From: Pseudonocardia sp. HH130629-09
GTDB taxonomy: Bacteria; Actinomycetota; Actinomycetes; Mycobacteriales; Pseudonocardiaceae
DNA length: 64,000 bases
NCBI RefSeq assembly: GCF_001294645.1
Contig: NZ_CP011869.1
Span: 1 to 64,000 of the forward strand
Direction: 5' to 3'
The notes beneath the pieces were generated by a model that saw only the letters and a list, made by a program, of their open reading frames with translations, searched no databases and was not told the origin of the DNA. The stretch's first letter is position 1. Every line of letters starts with the position of its first letter. The translations under genes and the position numbers were made by a program. Below are positions 17,682 through 27,372 of this stretch, one piece after another.

Positions 17682-18106
17682 CAGACCTGCGGACGGGAGT
17701 GCACTGCGATCAGCCGACGCTGCTCGCGACCGACGGGGCCGGGACAGGGTCAGGGTTGCCCTCGTCGGTCGGCCGCGGCGGGTCAAGTGGTCGGGGGCGC
17801 GAAGGTGGGAGGGATCGGCGCGGGCGGCGGAGTTGTCGGCGCGGGGGCTGCCTCATCCGTAGGTCGCGGTGGCGGCGGGGAGTACGGCGGCGGTGCTGTC
17901 GACGCAGGCGGCTGCGGGGAGACGGCACCGGTCTGGGTGCAGAGGTACTGCTTCGACGTCCCGAGCTGGGTGCAGGTGAGAACGATCCCGCTGGTGTTCG
18001 GCTGGGTGCCGGGCACCGTGGGCGGCGCCGGCATCGAGATCGTCGGGAGAGGTGGGATCGTCGGCCGCGGTGGCTGACTCGCCTGCGCCTCCTGGCAGGC
18101 GGCTAG

Positions 18107-19508
18107 TACTCCAGCCGCACTTCGTTAGCTGGGCTGTCTTCGTCGTCGGTAGTGGCTTTCGCGGGCTCGGTGTTGGTGACGGCGACGCCAGGTCGACCAG
18201 GCCCAGCCCACGGTGCGGGCGGGGATGTGGATCAGAGATGCCAGGAGACGTCGGATCTCGGCGAGGGTGAGCGGGATGAGCCCGCTGCCAGGTCTTTTGG
18301 GGCGATCGCCGCGGTGACCGAGAGGTAGGCGTGGGCGAGCATGGCCAGGGTGATGTGGCGGTACCAGGCGTCGTAACGCCGCACCTGGTACTGGTCGAGC
18401 CCGACCTCGTTCTTCGCGGTCTGGAAGCACTCCTCGATCGCCCACCGGGCGCCGGCGACCCGGATGAGGTCGTCGTCACTGGTGCCGGGCGGGCCTGCGC
18501 ACAGGTAGTAGGCCAACTCCGGCTCGTCACCGGCGGCGATCTGGGTGTCGGTGAGGATTGACGGCGCACCAGCAGCCAGCGCCCCCACCCGGCGGGCGCC
18601 TCCGGTGGCGGAGACAGGCTGGCCACGGCCCAGTCGTAGAGCCGCTCACCCTTCGCCCCGTCCCCCGCCGAGCGGCGCTTCCACGCCTGCTCCGGCGCGC
18701 GAGCGACCAGGTCGTCGGCGCGTCGTGACCCGGCCAGCCCGGCGATGTCAGCCTCGAGCGAGAGCGGGATCGACTGACTGCGGGGCACGGCGACGACGTA
18801 GCCGATCCGGCGCTTCTCGCACCAGGAGCGGAACTTGTAGTCCTGACCGTAGGCCTCGTCCGCAGCCACCCACGACGCCGGGACACCAGCGTCGAGGGCC
18901 CGGCCGAGCATCTGCTTGGCCAGCACGGTCTTGGTGGCGAACTCGACCTCGTCGGGCACCGCCGCAGCCCGGCAACGTTCCCGATCACCGGTCCACGACT
19001 TGGGCAGGTAAAGCTCACGATCGATCAACGTGCGGCCCCTGCCGCTGGCATAGGCGCAGAACACCCCGAGCTGGCAGTTCTCCACCCGGCCCGCAGTGCC
19101 GGAGTACTGGCGCTGCACCCCGGCCGACTTGGCCCCCTTCTTCAGGAACCCGGTCTCGTCGACGATCAGCACCCCGCCGGGCTCGCCGAGGTGTTCTGTG
19201 ACGTAGTCCCGCAGGTCATCGCGCATCCCGTCGGCGTCCCAAGCCGCCGAGTTGAGCAGCCGCTGCATCCCGTCCGGCGTCGTGTCACCGGCGACCTCGG
19301 CCAGCGTCCACCCGTTCTTCCCGGCCAACGGCGCCAACAATCCACGCACATACGCCCGCGCCCGACGCCGCGGCTCCGTCCGGAAGAACCGCCCCGCCAC
19401 CAGCCCGAACAACCCGTCCAGGCCGCCGGCCCACGCCTCTAGGTCCTCCTCCACCTGCACAAGATCAAAGCCTAGCGCAGACCCACATCACGAAGTGCGG
19501 CTGGAGTA
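18107..19508. mobile_element. IS701-type insertion sequence, copy 1
   Basis: 1402 bp bounded by TACTCCAGCCGCACTTCGT terminal inverted repeats (19 bp) and flanked by CTAG direct repeats (18103-18106 and 19509-19512). This fits the 4-bp YTAR duplications of the IS701 family. It is inserted in a lipoprotein gene. A copy of the same length and content, in opposite orientation, lies at 23009-24410. Confidence 0.88.
18125..19460 (-). pseudogene. IS701-family transposase (copy 1), two apparent frameshifts
   Basis: Start GTG 19460. IS701-type DDE transposase with GVLIVDETGFLKKGAKSAGVQRQYSGTAG, WVAADEAYGQDYKFR and RWAIEECFQTAKNEVGLDQYQVR supplying the acidic residues. The reading frame changes twice: near LLVRR / ILTDTQIAAGDEPELAYY and near AAIAPK / GLIPLTLAEIRRLL. 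The second break is in a GGGG run at 18299-18302; one extra base restores PKRPGSGLIPL. Both copies carry the same breaks, so the element either moved already defective, is mobilised in trans, or is systematically misread. Confidence 0.75.
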
Positions 19509-21001
19509 CTAGTAGCGCGACGACGGCGATCACGCCAGTGATGGTGGCTGCTCGGCGGACACGGCCGGGGAGCTGGGGCTGCATGACCTTCAGGACGCAC
19601 AGCGCGCACGAGGGTTCGCAACCGAACGGCGCAATCCTGAGTGTGGTCATCTGACCTGGCCCCGGTAGGTCGATCTGTCTTCATCGGTTCTGGCCCCATC
19701 CGGTTGGTGGGTTGGGCGTGTCGTCATCGGATGTGGCCCCACCCCTGGATGGAGTAGTTCTCGGCGGGTCGGCGTGGGTCCGGTCGCTGGGAGGGGCCGG
19801 AGGGTGGCCAGGCGAGTGGAGCTGTTCGAAACGATCCGACGTGACCGACGGCTGGAGGGGTTGTCGATCAGGGCGTTGGCCGAGCGGCATCAGGTACATC
19901 GGCGCACGATCCGCCAGGCCTGGCTTCAGCGGTCCCGCCGCCGCGTAGAGCGGGGCCACGGCCGCAGCCGGCGATCGAGCCGTGGAAACCGATCATCGAC
20001 ACGTGGTTGGAGACCGACCGGTCGGCGCCACGCAAGCAGCGCCACACCGCCCGTCGGGTCTGGCAGCGCCTGGGCGCCGAGCACGGCGCGACGGTGTCGG
20101 AGGTGACGGTGTCGCGCTATGTCCGCAGTTGGCGCGACGCCCACGGGCCGACGGTGGAGGTGACCGTCGCGCAGCAGCATCTGCCCGGTGCGGAGGCCGA
20201 GGTCGACTTCGGCGAGTTCATCGCGGTGATCGACGGGGCCGAGACCAAGTGCCACATGTTTCGTGCTGCGCCTGTCGGCCTCGGGCAAGGCGGTGCACGT
20301 CGCGTTCGCCAACCAAGGCCAGGAAGCGTTCCTCGAGGGCCACGCCCGCGCGTTCGCCGCGCTGGGCGGGGTCCCGGAGCGGGTCCGCTACGACAACCTC
20401 AAGGCTGCGGTGTCACGGGTGCTGCAGGGCCGCAACCGCGAGGAGGCGGAGCGGTTCGTGGCGCTGCGCAGCCATTACGGGTTCGACAGCTTCTTCTGCC
20501 GGCCCGGTGTCGCCGGCGCACACGAGAAAGGCGGTGTCGAGGGTGAGATCGGCCGGTTCCGCCGCCGACACCTGGTCCCGGTCCCGCACGTCGCCTCGTT
20601 GGGCGAGCTCAACATGCTGATCGCCGAGGCAGAACGGACCGACGACGATGAGCGGCATCTGCCGGGACGCCAGCTCGACATCGCCACGGAGTTCGCCACC
20701 GAACGCGCTGCGCTGCACGAGCTACCGGTGGAGGTGTTCGAGACCGGGTTGACGCTCTGGGCGCAGGTCGATCGGCACGCCCGGATCCGGGTCCGGACCG
20801 CGGCCTACTCGGTGCCGGCCGGCCTGGCCGGACGCAGGCTCAAGCTGATGCTGCGCGCGGACGAGATCGTCGTGTTCGACGGACGCCGCGAAGTCGCCCG
20901 CCACGACCGCTCCGCGGTGAAGGGCTCGGTGACACTGAACCCTTTCCAACCTGGCGGTCAGCAGGTTGGTCGTGTCCGGCGTGGCGGCCCGGAAACTAGA
21001 A

Positions 21002-21056
21002 GAGCTCCTGGTAGACGAGTGATTGTCTAGATCAACTCGTTGCCCACCAGGAGCTC
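21002..21056 (+). promoter_or_regulatory. Hairpin covering the ribosome site of the nested IS5-like transposase
   Basis: GAGCTCCTGGT at 21002-21012 pairs perfectly with ACCAGGAGCTC at 21046-21056; inner CGAGT/ACTCG can extend it. The right arm contains the GGAG that precedes the GTG start at 21059. Transcripts entering from outside would fold and hide this ribosome site, a known way for ISs to resist activation by read-through. The regulatory role is inference. Confidence 0.5.
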
Positions 21057-21058
21057 CG

Positions 21059-21854
21059 GTGCTTTCCTACCCGTCCGCGCTGTCGGTGTCCACTCGCGCG
21101 CTGATCACCTTGACCAACGCCCTTCAGCGCAGCCGCAACCAGCGCGGTACTCGCTGGCGGCGCCTCCCGATCGGTCGTCACGCCCTGCTCGCCCTGGCGC
21201 ACCTGCGCAAGGGCGAGACCTACCCCGACCTCGCCGCTGGTTTCGGGGTCGGCACCACCACGGCGTTCCGCTACATCCGCGAAGCGATCGACGTCCTCGC
21301 CGCCGCGGCACCGAACCTGACCGAGGCGATCGCGGTCGCGCGGCGGAAGGCGTTCGTGATCCTCGACGGCACCTTGCTGCGGATCGACCGGGTCGCCATG
21401 GCCTCGGGGCGCGACCGCCCGTACTACTCGGGGAAGTGGAAGTGCCACGGTATGAACGTGCAGGTCATCAGCGACCCGGCCGGTCGTCTGGTCTGGGCGT
21501 CGCCGGCGTTTGCCCGGTGCGCGGCATGACATGGGTGCCGCCCGCGAACACGGGATCATCGACGCCCTCACCGTCGCCGGGGTGCAGGTGGTCGCCGACA
21601 GCGGATACCGCGGTGCCGGTGCGATGTTCCGCCTCCCACAGCGACGCCGACCCGCCGATCGCGACACCGGCGAGCGCCGACGGCTCTCACCGAGTCAGCG
21701 GGAGGTCAACGCCGCCCACGTAGCGCAACGCGGCCCCGGTGAACGCGCGAACGCGATGTTCAAGAGCTGGAAGATTCTGCGGAAGATCCGGTGCTGCCCG
21801 CAGCGGACCACCGCGCTGGTCAACGCGATCCAGACCCTCATCCTCGCTGGCTGA
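21059..21854 (+). pseudogene. IS5-like (DDE_Tnp_4) transposase, frameshifted
   Basis: The start GTG 21059 (VLSYPSALSVSTRALITLTN) is preferred because GGAG precedes it; 21023 is an in-frame alternative. It has an N-terminal HTH of the DDE_Tnp_4 group (GETYPDLAAGFGVGTTTAFRYIREAIDVL), then FVILDGTLLRIDRV and YSGKWKCHGMNVQVI. The frame breaks at about 21508-21511: dropping one T gives WASPALPGARHDMGAAREHG and continuation to GERANAMFKSWKILRKIRC. The catalytic Asp residues are in ILDGT and VVADSGYRG. Confidence 0.72.
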
Positions 21855-22407
21855 CGCCAAGTGGAAAGAGTTCACTGCTGCTGGATCACTACCTCGAGGT
21901 GCTGGTCCATAAGCCCGGCGCCCTGCCCGGAGCGACGGCGTTGGCCCAGGCCCGGGCGAGTGGGATGTTCGCCAGCGAACATGAGGCGTTCTGGGCCGCT
22001 GCCCGCAAGCTCCTCGGCGACGCTGCCGGGACCCGGGAGCTGATCGCGGTGCTTCTGCTGCACCGCCACCTGCCCCGCGAGATCGTTCTCGCCGGGCTAC
22101 GAGCAGCCTTGCGCGTCGGCGCGGTCCGCGCCGACGTCGTCGCCGTCGAGGCCCGTCGCCACCACGAACACCACCCCGACACCGACACCAGCGCCGGCAC
22201 CTGCGCCGAGGTCGTCGTCACGCGACACGGCTCCCGGGTGGTCAGCTTGACCGAACGCCGGCTCACTCACCTCGACACCACGATGGCCGCGCTGCCCACC
22301 GACCAGCGTCCGCTGCCGACCGTGACCGTCTATGACGAGCTCCTGGCCCGTCGACGCGATCCCGACACCGCCATCCCCGTCCCTTGCCCGCAGGCTGGAG
22401 AAGTGTC

Positions 22408-23008
22408 ATGACCGGACCCCGACGACGACGCGCAGGCATGACCGAACAGGCCGCCACCGCGGCGATCGATCAAGGGTGTCGCACCCTGCGGCTGCCCACG
22501 ATCCGCTCCTCGGTCGAGGACGTCGTCACCGCCGCAGAGCACGAACAGCTCACCTATCGCGGATTCCTCGCTGAACTGCTGCTCGGCGAGTGCGACGAGC
22601 GGGATCGCCGTCGCTCGACACGGCGGGTCAAAGCCGCCGGGTTCCCGCGGGAGAAGTGGATCGAGGATTTCGACTTCGACGCCAACACCGCGATCAACCC
22701 GGCCACGATCAACACCCTCACTGGCGGGGCCTGGATCCGCGCGGGTGAACCGCTGTGTCTGATCGGGGACTCGGGCACCGGAAAGTCGCATCTGCTCATC
22801 GCACTGGGCACCGAGGCTGCACAGCAGGGATTCCGGGTCCGCTACACACTGTCCACAGCCGTTCTCCGGCTGGACCCGCACCTTCACCGATCCGCGGCTC
22901 TGCGCGGCGATCATCGACCGGCTCACCTTCGCCGGGAACATCATCGAGACCGGCGCCCAGTCCTACCGCCTGGCCCACGCACGAGCTCAGCGCGCGTCCG
23001 CATCCTAG
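22408..23008 (+). pseudogene. istB: IS21 helper ATPase IstB with internal deletion
   Basis: The start ATG 22408 or 22438 overlaps the end of istA. An IstB P-loop is clear (LCLIGDSGTGKSHLLIALGTEA). After FRVRYTL the sequence jumps frame and content to FSGWTRTFTDPRLCAAII, DRLTFAGNIIETGAQSYRLA and ARAQRASAS, which is the normal C-terminus. The intervening Walker B region of IstB (normally about 50 residues, including the DELGY segment) is missing, so this is a deletion rather than a simple frameshift. The stop TAG (23006-23008) is inside the CTAG used by the next IS. Confidence 0.7.
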
Positions 23009-24410
23009 TACTCCAGCCGCACTTCGTGATGTGGGTCTGCGCTAGGCTTTGATCTTGTGCAGGTGGAGGAGGACCTAGAGGCGTGGGCCGGCGGCCTGGA
23101 CGGGTTGTTCGGGCTGGTGGCGGGGCGGTTCTTCCGGACGGAGCCGCGGCGTCGGGCGCGGGCGTATGTGCGTGGATTGTTGGCGCCGTTGGCCGGGAAG
23201 AACGGGTGGACGCTGGCCGAGGTCGCCGGTGACACGACGCCGGACGGGATGCAGCGGCTGCTCAACTCGGCGGCTTGGGACGCCGACGGGATGCGCGATG
23301 ACCTGCGGGACTACGTCACAGAACACCTCGGCGAGCCCGGCGGGGTGCTGATCGTCGACGAGACCGGGTTCCTGAAGAAGGGGGCCAAGTCGGCCGGGGT
23401 GCAGCGCCAGTACTCCGGCACTGCGGGCCGGGTGGAGAACTGCCAGCTCGGGGTGTTCTGCGCCTATGCCAGCGGCAGGGGCCGCACGTTGATCGATCGT
23501 GAGCTTTACCTGCCCAAGTCGTGGACCGGTGATCGGGAACGTTGCCGGGCTGCGGCGGTGCCCGACGAGGTCGAGTTCGCCACCAAGACCGTGCTGGCCA
23601 AGCAGATGCTCGGCCGGGCCCTCGACGCTGGTGTCCCGGCGTCGTGGGTGGCTGCGGACGAGGCCTACGGTCAGGACTACAAGTTCCGCTCCTGGTGCGA
23701 GAAGCGCCGGATCGGCTACGTCGTCGCCGTGCCCCGCAGTCAGTCGATCCCGCTCTCGCTCGAGGCTGACATCGCCGGGCTGGCCGGGTCACGACGCGCC
23801 GACGACCTGGTCGCTCGCGCGCCGGAGCAGGCGTGGAAGCGCCGCTCGGCGGGGGACGGGGCGAAGGGTGAGCGGCTCTACGACTGGGCCGTGGCCAGCC
23901 TGTCTCCGCCACCGGAGGCGCCCGCCGGGTGGGGGCGCTGGCTGCTGGTGCGCCGTCAATCCTCACCGACACCCAGATCGCCGCCGGTGACGAGCCGGAG
24001 TTGGCCTACTACCTGTGCGCAGGCCCGCCCGGCACCAGTGACGACGACCTCATCCGGGTCGCCGGCGCCCGGTGGGCGATCGAGGAGTGCTTCCAGACCG
24101 CGAAGAACGAGGTCGGGCTCGACCAGTACCAGGTGCGGCGTTACGACGCCTGGTACCGCCACATCACCCTGGCCATGCTCGCCCACGCCTACCTCTCGGT
24201 CACCGCGGCGATCGCCCCAAAAGACCTGGCAGCGGGCTCATCCCGCTCACCCTCGCCGAGATCCGACGTCTCCTGGCATCTCTGATCCACATCCCCGCCC
24301 GCACCGTGGGCTGGGCCTGGTCGACCTGGCGTCGCCGTCACCAACACCGAGCCCGCGAAAGCCACTACCGACGACGAAGACAGCCCAGCTAACGAAGTGC
24401 GGCTGGAGTA
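23009..24410. mobile_element. IS701-type insertion sequence, copy 2
   Basis: 1402 bp, same 19-bp terminal repeats as copy 1 but inverted relative to it. CTAG flanks it at 23005-23008 and 24411-24414. It inserted exactly at the stop codon of istB. The right-hand CTAG is also the left target duplication of the adjoining IS5-type element, so the two ISs abut through a shared CTAG. Confidence 0.88.
23057..24392 (+). pseudogene. IS701-family transposase (copy 2), two apparent frameshifts
   Basis: Same protein as copy 1: start GTG 23057, DDE segments VDETGFLKKG, AADEAYGQDYKF and AIEECFQTAKNE, stop TAA at 24392. The frame changes near 23953 (one extra G restores VRRSILTDTQIAAG) and at the CCCC run 24215-24218 (one extra C restores APKRPGSGLIPL). 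The long frame running from here to 24862 is an artefact of reading past the first break into the next IS. Confidence 0.75.
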
Positions 24411-24414
24411 CTAG

Positions 24415-25405
24415 GGCGTGTCTCCCATATGGGTGTCCGGACTGCCGGCAGGATGAGCCGGTGAGTTCGTCGAGGTTCGCGCTGCTCTCGGATGCTCAGT
24501 GGCAGTTGATCGGGCCGCTGCTGCCCTCCAACGCCGGGCGGCGTGGGCACCCGTTCGGCGAGGATCGCCGCGTGGTGGAGGGGATCATCTTCCGATACCG
24601 AACCGGGATCCCCTGGCGAGATCTGCCGCGGGAGCAGTTCGGGCCCTGGCAAACGGTGTGGAAGCGACACCGCCGCTACGCCGCTGACGGCACCTGGGAC
24701 ACCGTGCTGGCCGCACTGTTGGCCCAGGCCGACGCCAAGGGCGAGATCGACTGGACGGTGTCGGTGGACGCCACGATCAACCGGGCGCACCAGCACGCCA
24801 CGAACACCACCCGCCCCGAGCAGGACACAGGGGGCACGGTCGAACTACACGAAATCCCCTGACGGGTTCATGCCCAGCCCGCTCGGCGGACCGCGAGAAC
24901 CCGCAGGTCACGGCATCGGCCGTTCCCGTGGCGGGCTGACGACGAAGATCCATGCCGCGGTCGACCGGCGGGGCCGGCCGCTGGCGGTGGTGGTGACCGG
25001 CGGGCAGCGCAACGACGGCGCCATGCTCGAGCAGGTCCTGGCCGACATCCGCGTCCCCCGCCTCGGCGCGGGACGGTCCCGCACCCGACCCGACGCCGTG
25101 GTGGCCGACCGGGCCTACTCATCCGGGGTCAACCGGCGCGCACTGGCCCGCCGCTCGATCACCACCGTCATCCCGCAGAAACGCGACGAGATCGCCGCCC
25201 GCAAACGCCGCGGCTCCCTCGGCGGCAGACCACCCGGACTCGACGTTGAGACCTACAAGGGCCGCAACGTCGTGGAACGCCACTTCGCCCTGACCAAGCA
25301 GTGGCGCGAGCTGGCCACCCGCTACGACAAACTCGCCATCACCTATCGCGCCGCCACCGTCCTCAGCGCCTGCATCACCTGGTCACGCCTATTGGGAGAC
25401 ATGCC
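24415..25405. mobile_element. IS5-type insertion sequence inserted at CTAG
   Basis: 991 bp. Terminal repeats are GGCGTGTCTCCC and, reversed, GGCATGTCTCCC; flanking CTAG is at 24411-24414 and 25406-25409. It encodes a two-frame transposase. It occupies the CTAG produced by IS701 copy 2, or vice versa. Its right-hand CTAG also supplies the stop codon of the convergent phosphatase gene. Confidence 0.85.
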
Positions 25406-25409
25406 CTAG
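24461..25409 (+). CDS. IS5-type transposase (two overlapping frames)
   Basis: The first frame from GTG 24461 gives FALLSDAQWQLIGPLLPSN, IPWRDLPREQFGPWQTVW and VDATINRAHQHATNT, ending at 24862. The second frame continues GIGRSRGGLTTKIHAAVD, DAVVADRAYSS, KGRNVVERHFALTKQWREL and ends at 25409. The switch lies near 24850 and is a -1 move, so it may be the programmed frameshift common in this IS group, or a broken gene. The catalytic acidic residues are in VDATI, VADRAYSS and VVERHF. Everything else looks intact. Confidence 0.75.
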
Positions 25410-26018
25410 CCACCCGCACCCGTCGGCCTCACGAACCGCAGGTCAGAGCCACTGACAGTGAACTCCCAGCCCTCGCGCCAGCCGAAGTCACCGGCAACAA
25501 GCTCGTCGAGGCTGACCCCGTCGATGAAGTGGTCCAACGCCCACCGGGTCGCGACATGGCCGATCACCAGCACCCTGCGCCCGGCCCACCGATCAGTGAC
25601 ATCGCGCAGGAACCCCCCAACCCGATCCAGGGCTTGTTCCCAGCTCTCCCCACCAGGATATGGGGTTCGGACCCGGGCCGGCTTCTCCGCAGCCATCCAG
25701 GCCGCCGGGGCGCCGTTGAGGCTGCCGTAATCGCACTCGCGCAGACGCCAATCCAGAAACACCGGGATCGCAGTCTCCGCGAACGCGATCCGTGTCGTCT
25801 CCACCGCCCGCTCCAGGTCCGAGCTGAACACCGCGGCCAGGCCGTCGTCTCGACGACGCTGACCGAGCTCGCCTGCGAGTTCACGACCTCGCGCTGAGAG
25901 CCGGCCGGGAAGCCATCCGGTCGCTACAGAGCGCTCGTTGTCCTCGCTCCAGGAGTGCGTCTCGAACACCACCGTTGAAGCGCCCCGGGTCTGGTGGAGG
26001 CACTGAAGCCACGGGAAG

Positions 26019-26354
26019 GTGGTCTTCGTGCCGGCACCGAGGAAGTTCAGCGACGAGATGCGTGAGCGGGCCAAGCGCATGGTCCGGGAAGCACGCCAGC
26101 AGGAGCCCGGCTTGTCGGTCAACGCCGCGTGTAAGCGGATCGGACCGCAGCTGGGGATCCTTCCCGACACGCTGCGGGGCTGGTGCAAGCAGGCCGATAT
26201 CGACGACGGTCTGACACCCGGGGTCACGACCGAGGACCGCGACGAGTTGACCCGGCTGCGGCGGGAGAACGCCGAGCTGCGGCGGGCGAATGAGATCCTC
26301 AAGACTGCCTCGGCGTTTTTCGCCTCGGCGGAGCTCGACCGCCGACTGCGGTGA
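26019..26354 (+). CDS. IS3-family OrfA (HTH protein)
   Basis: 111 aa. IS3 OrfA pattern: FSDEMRERAKRMVREARQQEPGLSVNAACKRIGPQLGI, an HTH that binds the IS ends, followed by a leucine-zipper-like helix (TRLRRENAELRRANEILKTASAFFASAELD). The start at 26019 is GTG. Its TGA overlaps the orfB start (GTGA at 26351). In this family OrfA and OrfB are normally fused by a -1 frameshift to give the active transposase. Confidence 0.85.
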   Translation: MVFVPAPRKFSDEMRERAKRMVREARQQEPGLSVNAACKRIGPQLGILPDTLRGWCKQADIDDGLTPGVTTEDRDELTRLRRENAELRRANEILKTASAFFASAELDRRLR

Positions 26355-27325
26355 TCGTCGACTACATCGACGCCCACAAGGGCCGGTTCGGGGTCGAGCC
26401 GATCTGTGCTGTGCTGACCCAGCACGGCGCCACGATCGCCCCGAGCGGCTACTACGCAGCCAAGACCCGCCCGCCGTCGCGGCGAGCGCGCTCCGACACC
26501 GGGCTGGCCGAGACGATCGAGGCCACGTTCTGGGACCGAGCCAAGGGCCGCGGGGTCTACGGAGCCCGCAAGATGTGGCACCAGCTGCGCCGAGACGGCG
26601 TCCCGGGCGCCGACGGCGCTCCGGTCGCCCGCTGCACCGTCGAGCGGCTGATGCGCTACCTGGGCCTACGCGGCGCCCGCCGCGGAGCGCCAGTGCTGAC
26701 CACCCGACCCGACCGACAGGCCACCCGGGCGCCGGATCTGGTCGATCGGGACTTCACCGCCGCCGCACCCAACCGGCTCTGGGTAGTGGATCTGACCTAC
26801 GTGCCGACCTGGTCGGGGATGGTGTTCACCGCGTTCGTCTCCGACGTGTTCTCCCGACGCATCGTCGGATGGCGTTGCGCTTCCTCGATGCCAACCGAGC
26901 TCCCGCTCGACGCTCTGGAAATGGCGTTGTGGACCCGTGACAGCGCAGGTCAGACGACCGACGGGCGCCTGGACGGGTTGATCCATCACAGCGATGCAGG
27001 CAGCCAGTACTGCGCTATCCGATACGGCAACCGCCTCGCCGAGGCCGGCGCGATCGCCTCGATCGGCTCGGTCGGTGACAGCTACGACAACGCCCTGGCC
27101 GAGTCGGTGATCGGGCTCTACAAGACCGAGTGCATCCGCCGTGACGGACCGATCCGTGCGGTCGAGGATCTCGAGCTGGCCACCGCGAGCTGGGTGCATT
27201 GGTTCAACACCCAGCGGCTGCACTCCATGATCGGCAACATGCCGCCGATCGAGTACGAACAGAACTACTACGCTCACCAACCAGCCCGAGACACTCCGAT
27301 CTCGGGAGAACTCAGCCTCCACTGA
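26351..27325 (+). CDS. IS3-family OrfB (DDE transposase)
   Basis: 324 aa. Integrase-core (rve) transposase with the first Asp in WVVDLTYVPT, the second in GLIHHSDAGSQYCAI and the Glu in SYDNALAESVIGLYKTE. An upstream HTH_21-like region is present (IVDYIDAHKGRFGVEPI). The reading frame is complete and the catalytic triad intact, so this IS may still be active, unlike most of its neighbours. Confidence 0.87.
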   Translation: MIVDYIDAHKGRFGVEPICAVLTQHGATIAPSGYYAAKTRPPSRRARSDTGLAETIEATFWDRAKGRGVYGARKMWHQLRRDGVPGADGAPVARCTVERLMRYLGLRGARRGAPVLTTRPDRQATRAPDLVDRDFTAAAPNRLWVVDLTYVPTWSGMVFTAFVSDVFSRRIVGWRCASSMPTELPLDALEMALWTRDSAGQTTDGRLDGLIHHSDAGSQYCAIRYGNRLAEAGAIASIGSVGDSYDNALAESVIGLYKTECIRRDGPIRAVEDLELATASWVHWFNTQRLHSMIGNMPPIEYEQNYYAHQPARDTPISGELSLH

Positions 27326-27372
27326 ACCCGGGGCGCTTCACGTCGTCGGACTCGCCACCCAGCACACGCTAG

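Larger units (their letters stand above)
17783..19584 (-). pseudogene. Proline-rich lipoprotein gene split by an IS701-type element
   Basis: The minus strand gives a signal peptide start at 19584 (MQPQLPGRVRRAATITGVIA) that runs into the IS. The other side resumes at 18106 with LAACQEAQ and a Pro/Thr-rich tail ending at 17783. Removing the IS and one CTAG copy rejoins them as VVALLAACQEAQ, a perfect lipobox with Cys as the lipidated residue, giving a protein of about 130 aa. Two Cys in the mature part (LTCTQLG, YLCTQ) may pair. An upstream in-frame ATG at 19650 is less likely. Function unknown; it is certainly interrupted in this sequence. Confidence 0.75.
20938..21872. mobile_element. IS5-like insertion sequence nested in istA
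   Basis: 935 bp with imperfect terminal repeats (AACCCTTTCCAACCTGGCGG at the left; the right end reversed is AACTCTTTCCACTTGGCG). It is flanked by CACTG duplications at 20933-20937 and 21873-21877. Excision of the element plus one duplication restores the IstA frame exactly, which fixes the borders. A long hairpin precedes its transposase gene. Confidence 0.8.
19800..22411 (+). pseudogene. istA: IS21 transposase IstA, frameshifted and interrupted
   Basis: The HTH start (VELFETIRRDRRLEGLSIRALAERHQVHRRTIRQA), the DDE region (AEVDFGEFIAVIDGAETKCHMF; RYDNLKAAV; AGAHEKGGVEGEIGRFRR) and the C-terminal part (LDHYLEVLVHKPGALPGATA) are all present. Two single-base breaks split it. A C appears missing after 19920 (RQALASAVPPP restored). 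An extra T appears at 20259-20261 (CHMFVLRLSASGKAVHVAFA restored). An IS at 20938-21872 then interrupts it; removing the IS and one CACTG copy gives VTLLLDHYLEVL. Not functional as read. istB follows 3 bases before the stop. Confidence 0.75.
25975..27340. mobile_element. IS3-type insertion sequence
   Basis: 1366 bp with terminal repeats TGAAGCGCCCCGGGT plus a further GTGGAGGC match after three mismatches, and a 3-bp CGT duplication (25972-25974, 27341-27343). It carries orfA and orfB on the + strand and interrupts the phosphatase gene near its 5' end. Confidence 0.87.
25406..27358 (-). pseudogene. Histidine phosphatase family protein, split by an IS3-type element
   Basis: The minus strand reads a phosphoglycerate-mutase-like protein: VVFETHSWSEDNERSVATGWLPGRLSARG, FSSDLERAVETT, WRLRECDYGSLNG and RVLVIGHVATRWALDHFI, with the phosphate-pocket His in ETHS and the distal His in IGHVATR. 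Removing the IS (25975-27340) and one CGT copy extends the N-terminus to MASPTTVVFETHS with a GTG start at 27358. The usual RHG motif is ETHS here, as in a known actinobacterial subgroup. The stop TAG falls in the CTAG next to the IS5-type element. It appears to be passenger cargo of the IS21 element. Confidence 0.7.

Noticed and set aside
18107..24410. Composite transposon bounded by the two inverted IS701 copies
   Set aside because: Each copy has its own CTAG duplication, and removing each restores a different disrupted gene, showing two independent insertions.
23057..24862. 601-aa fusion of IS701 and IS5-type sequence
   Set aside because: Arises because the IS701 transposase frame is broken and reads through into the next IS; the two parts belong to different elements.
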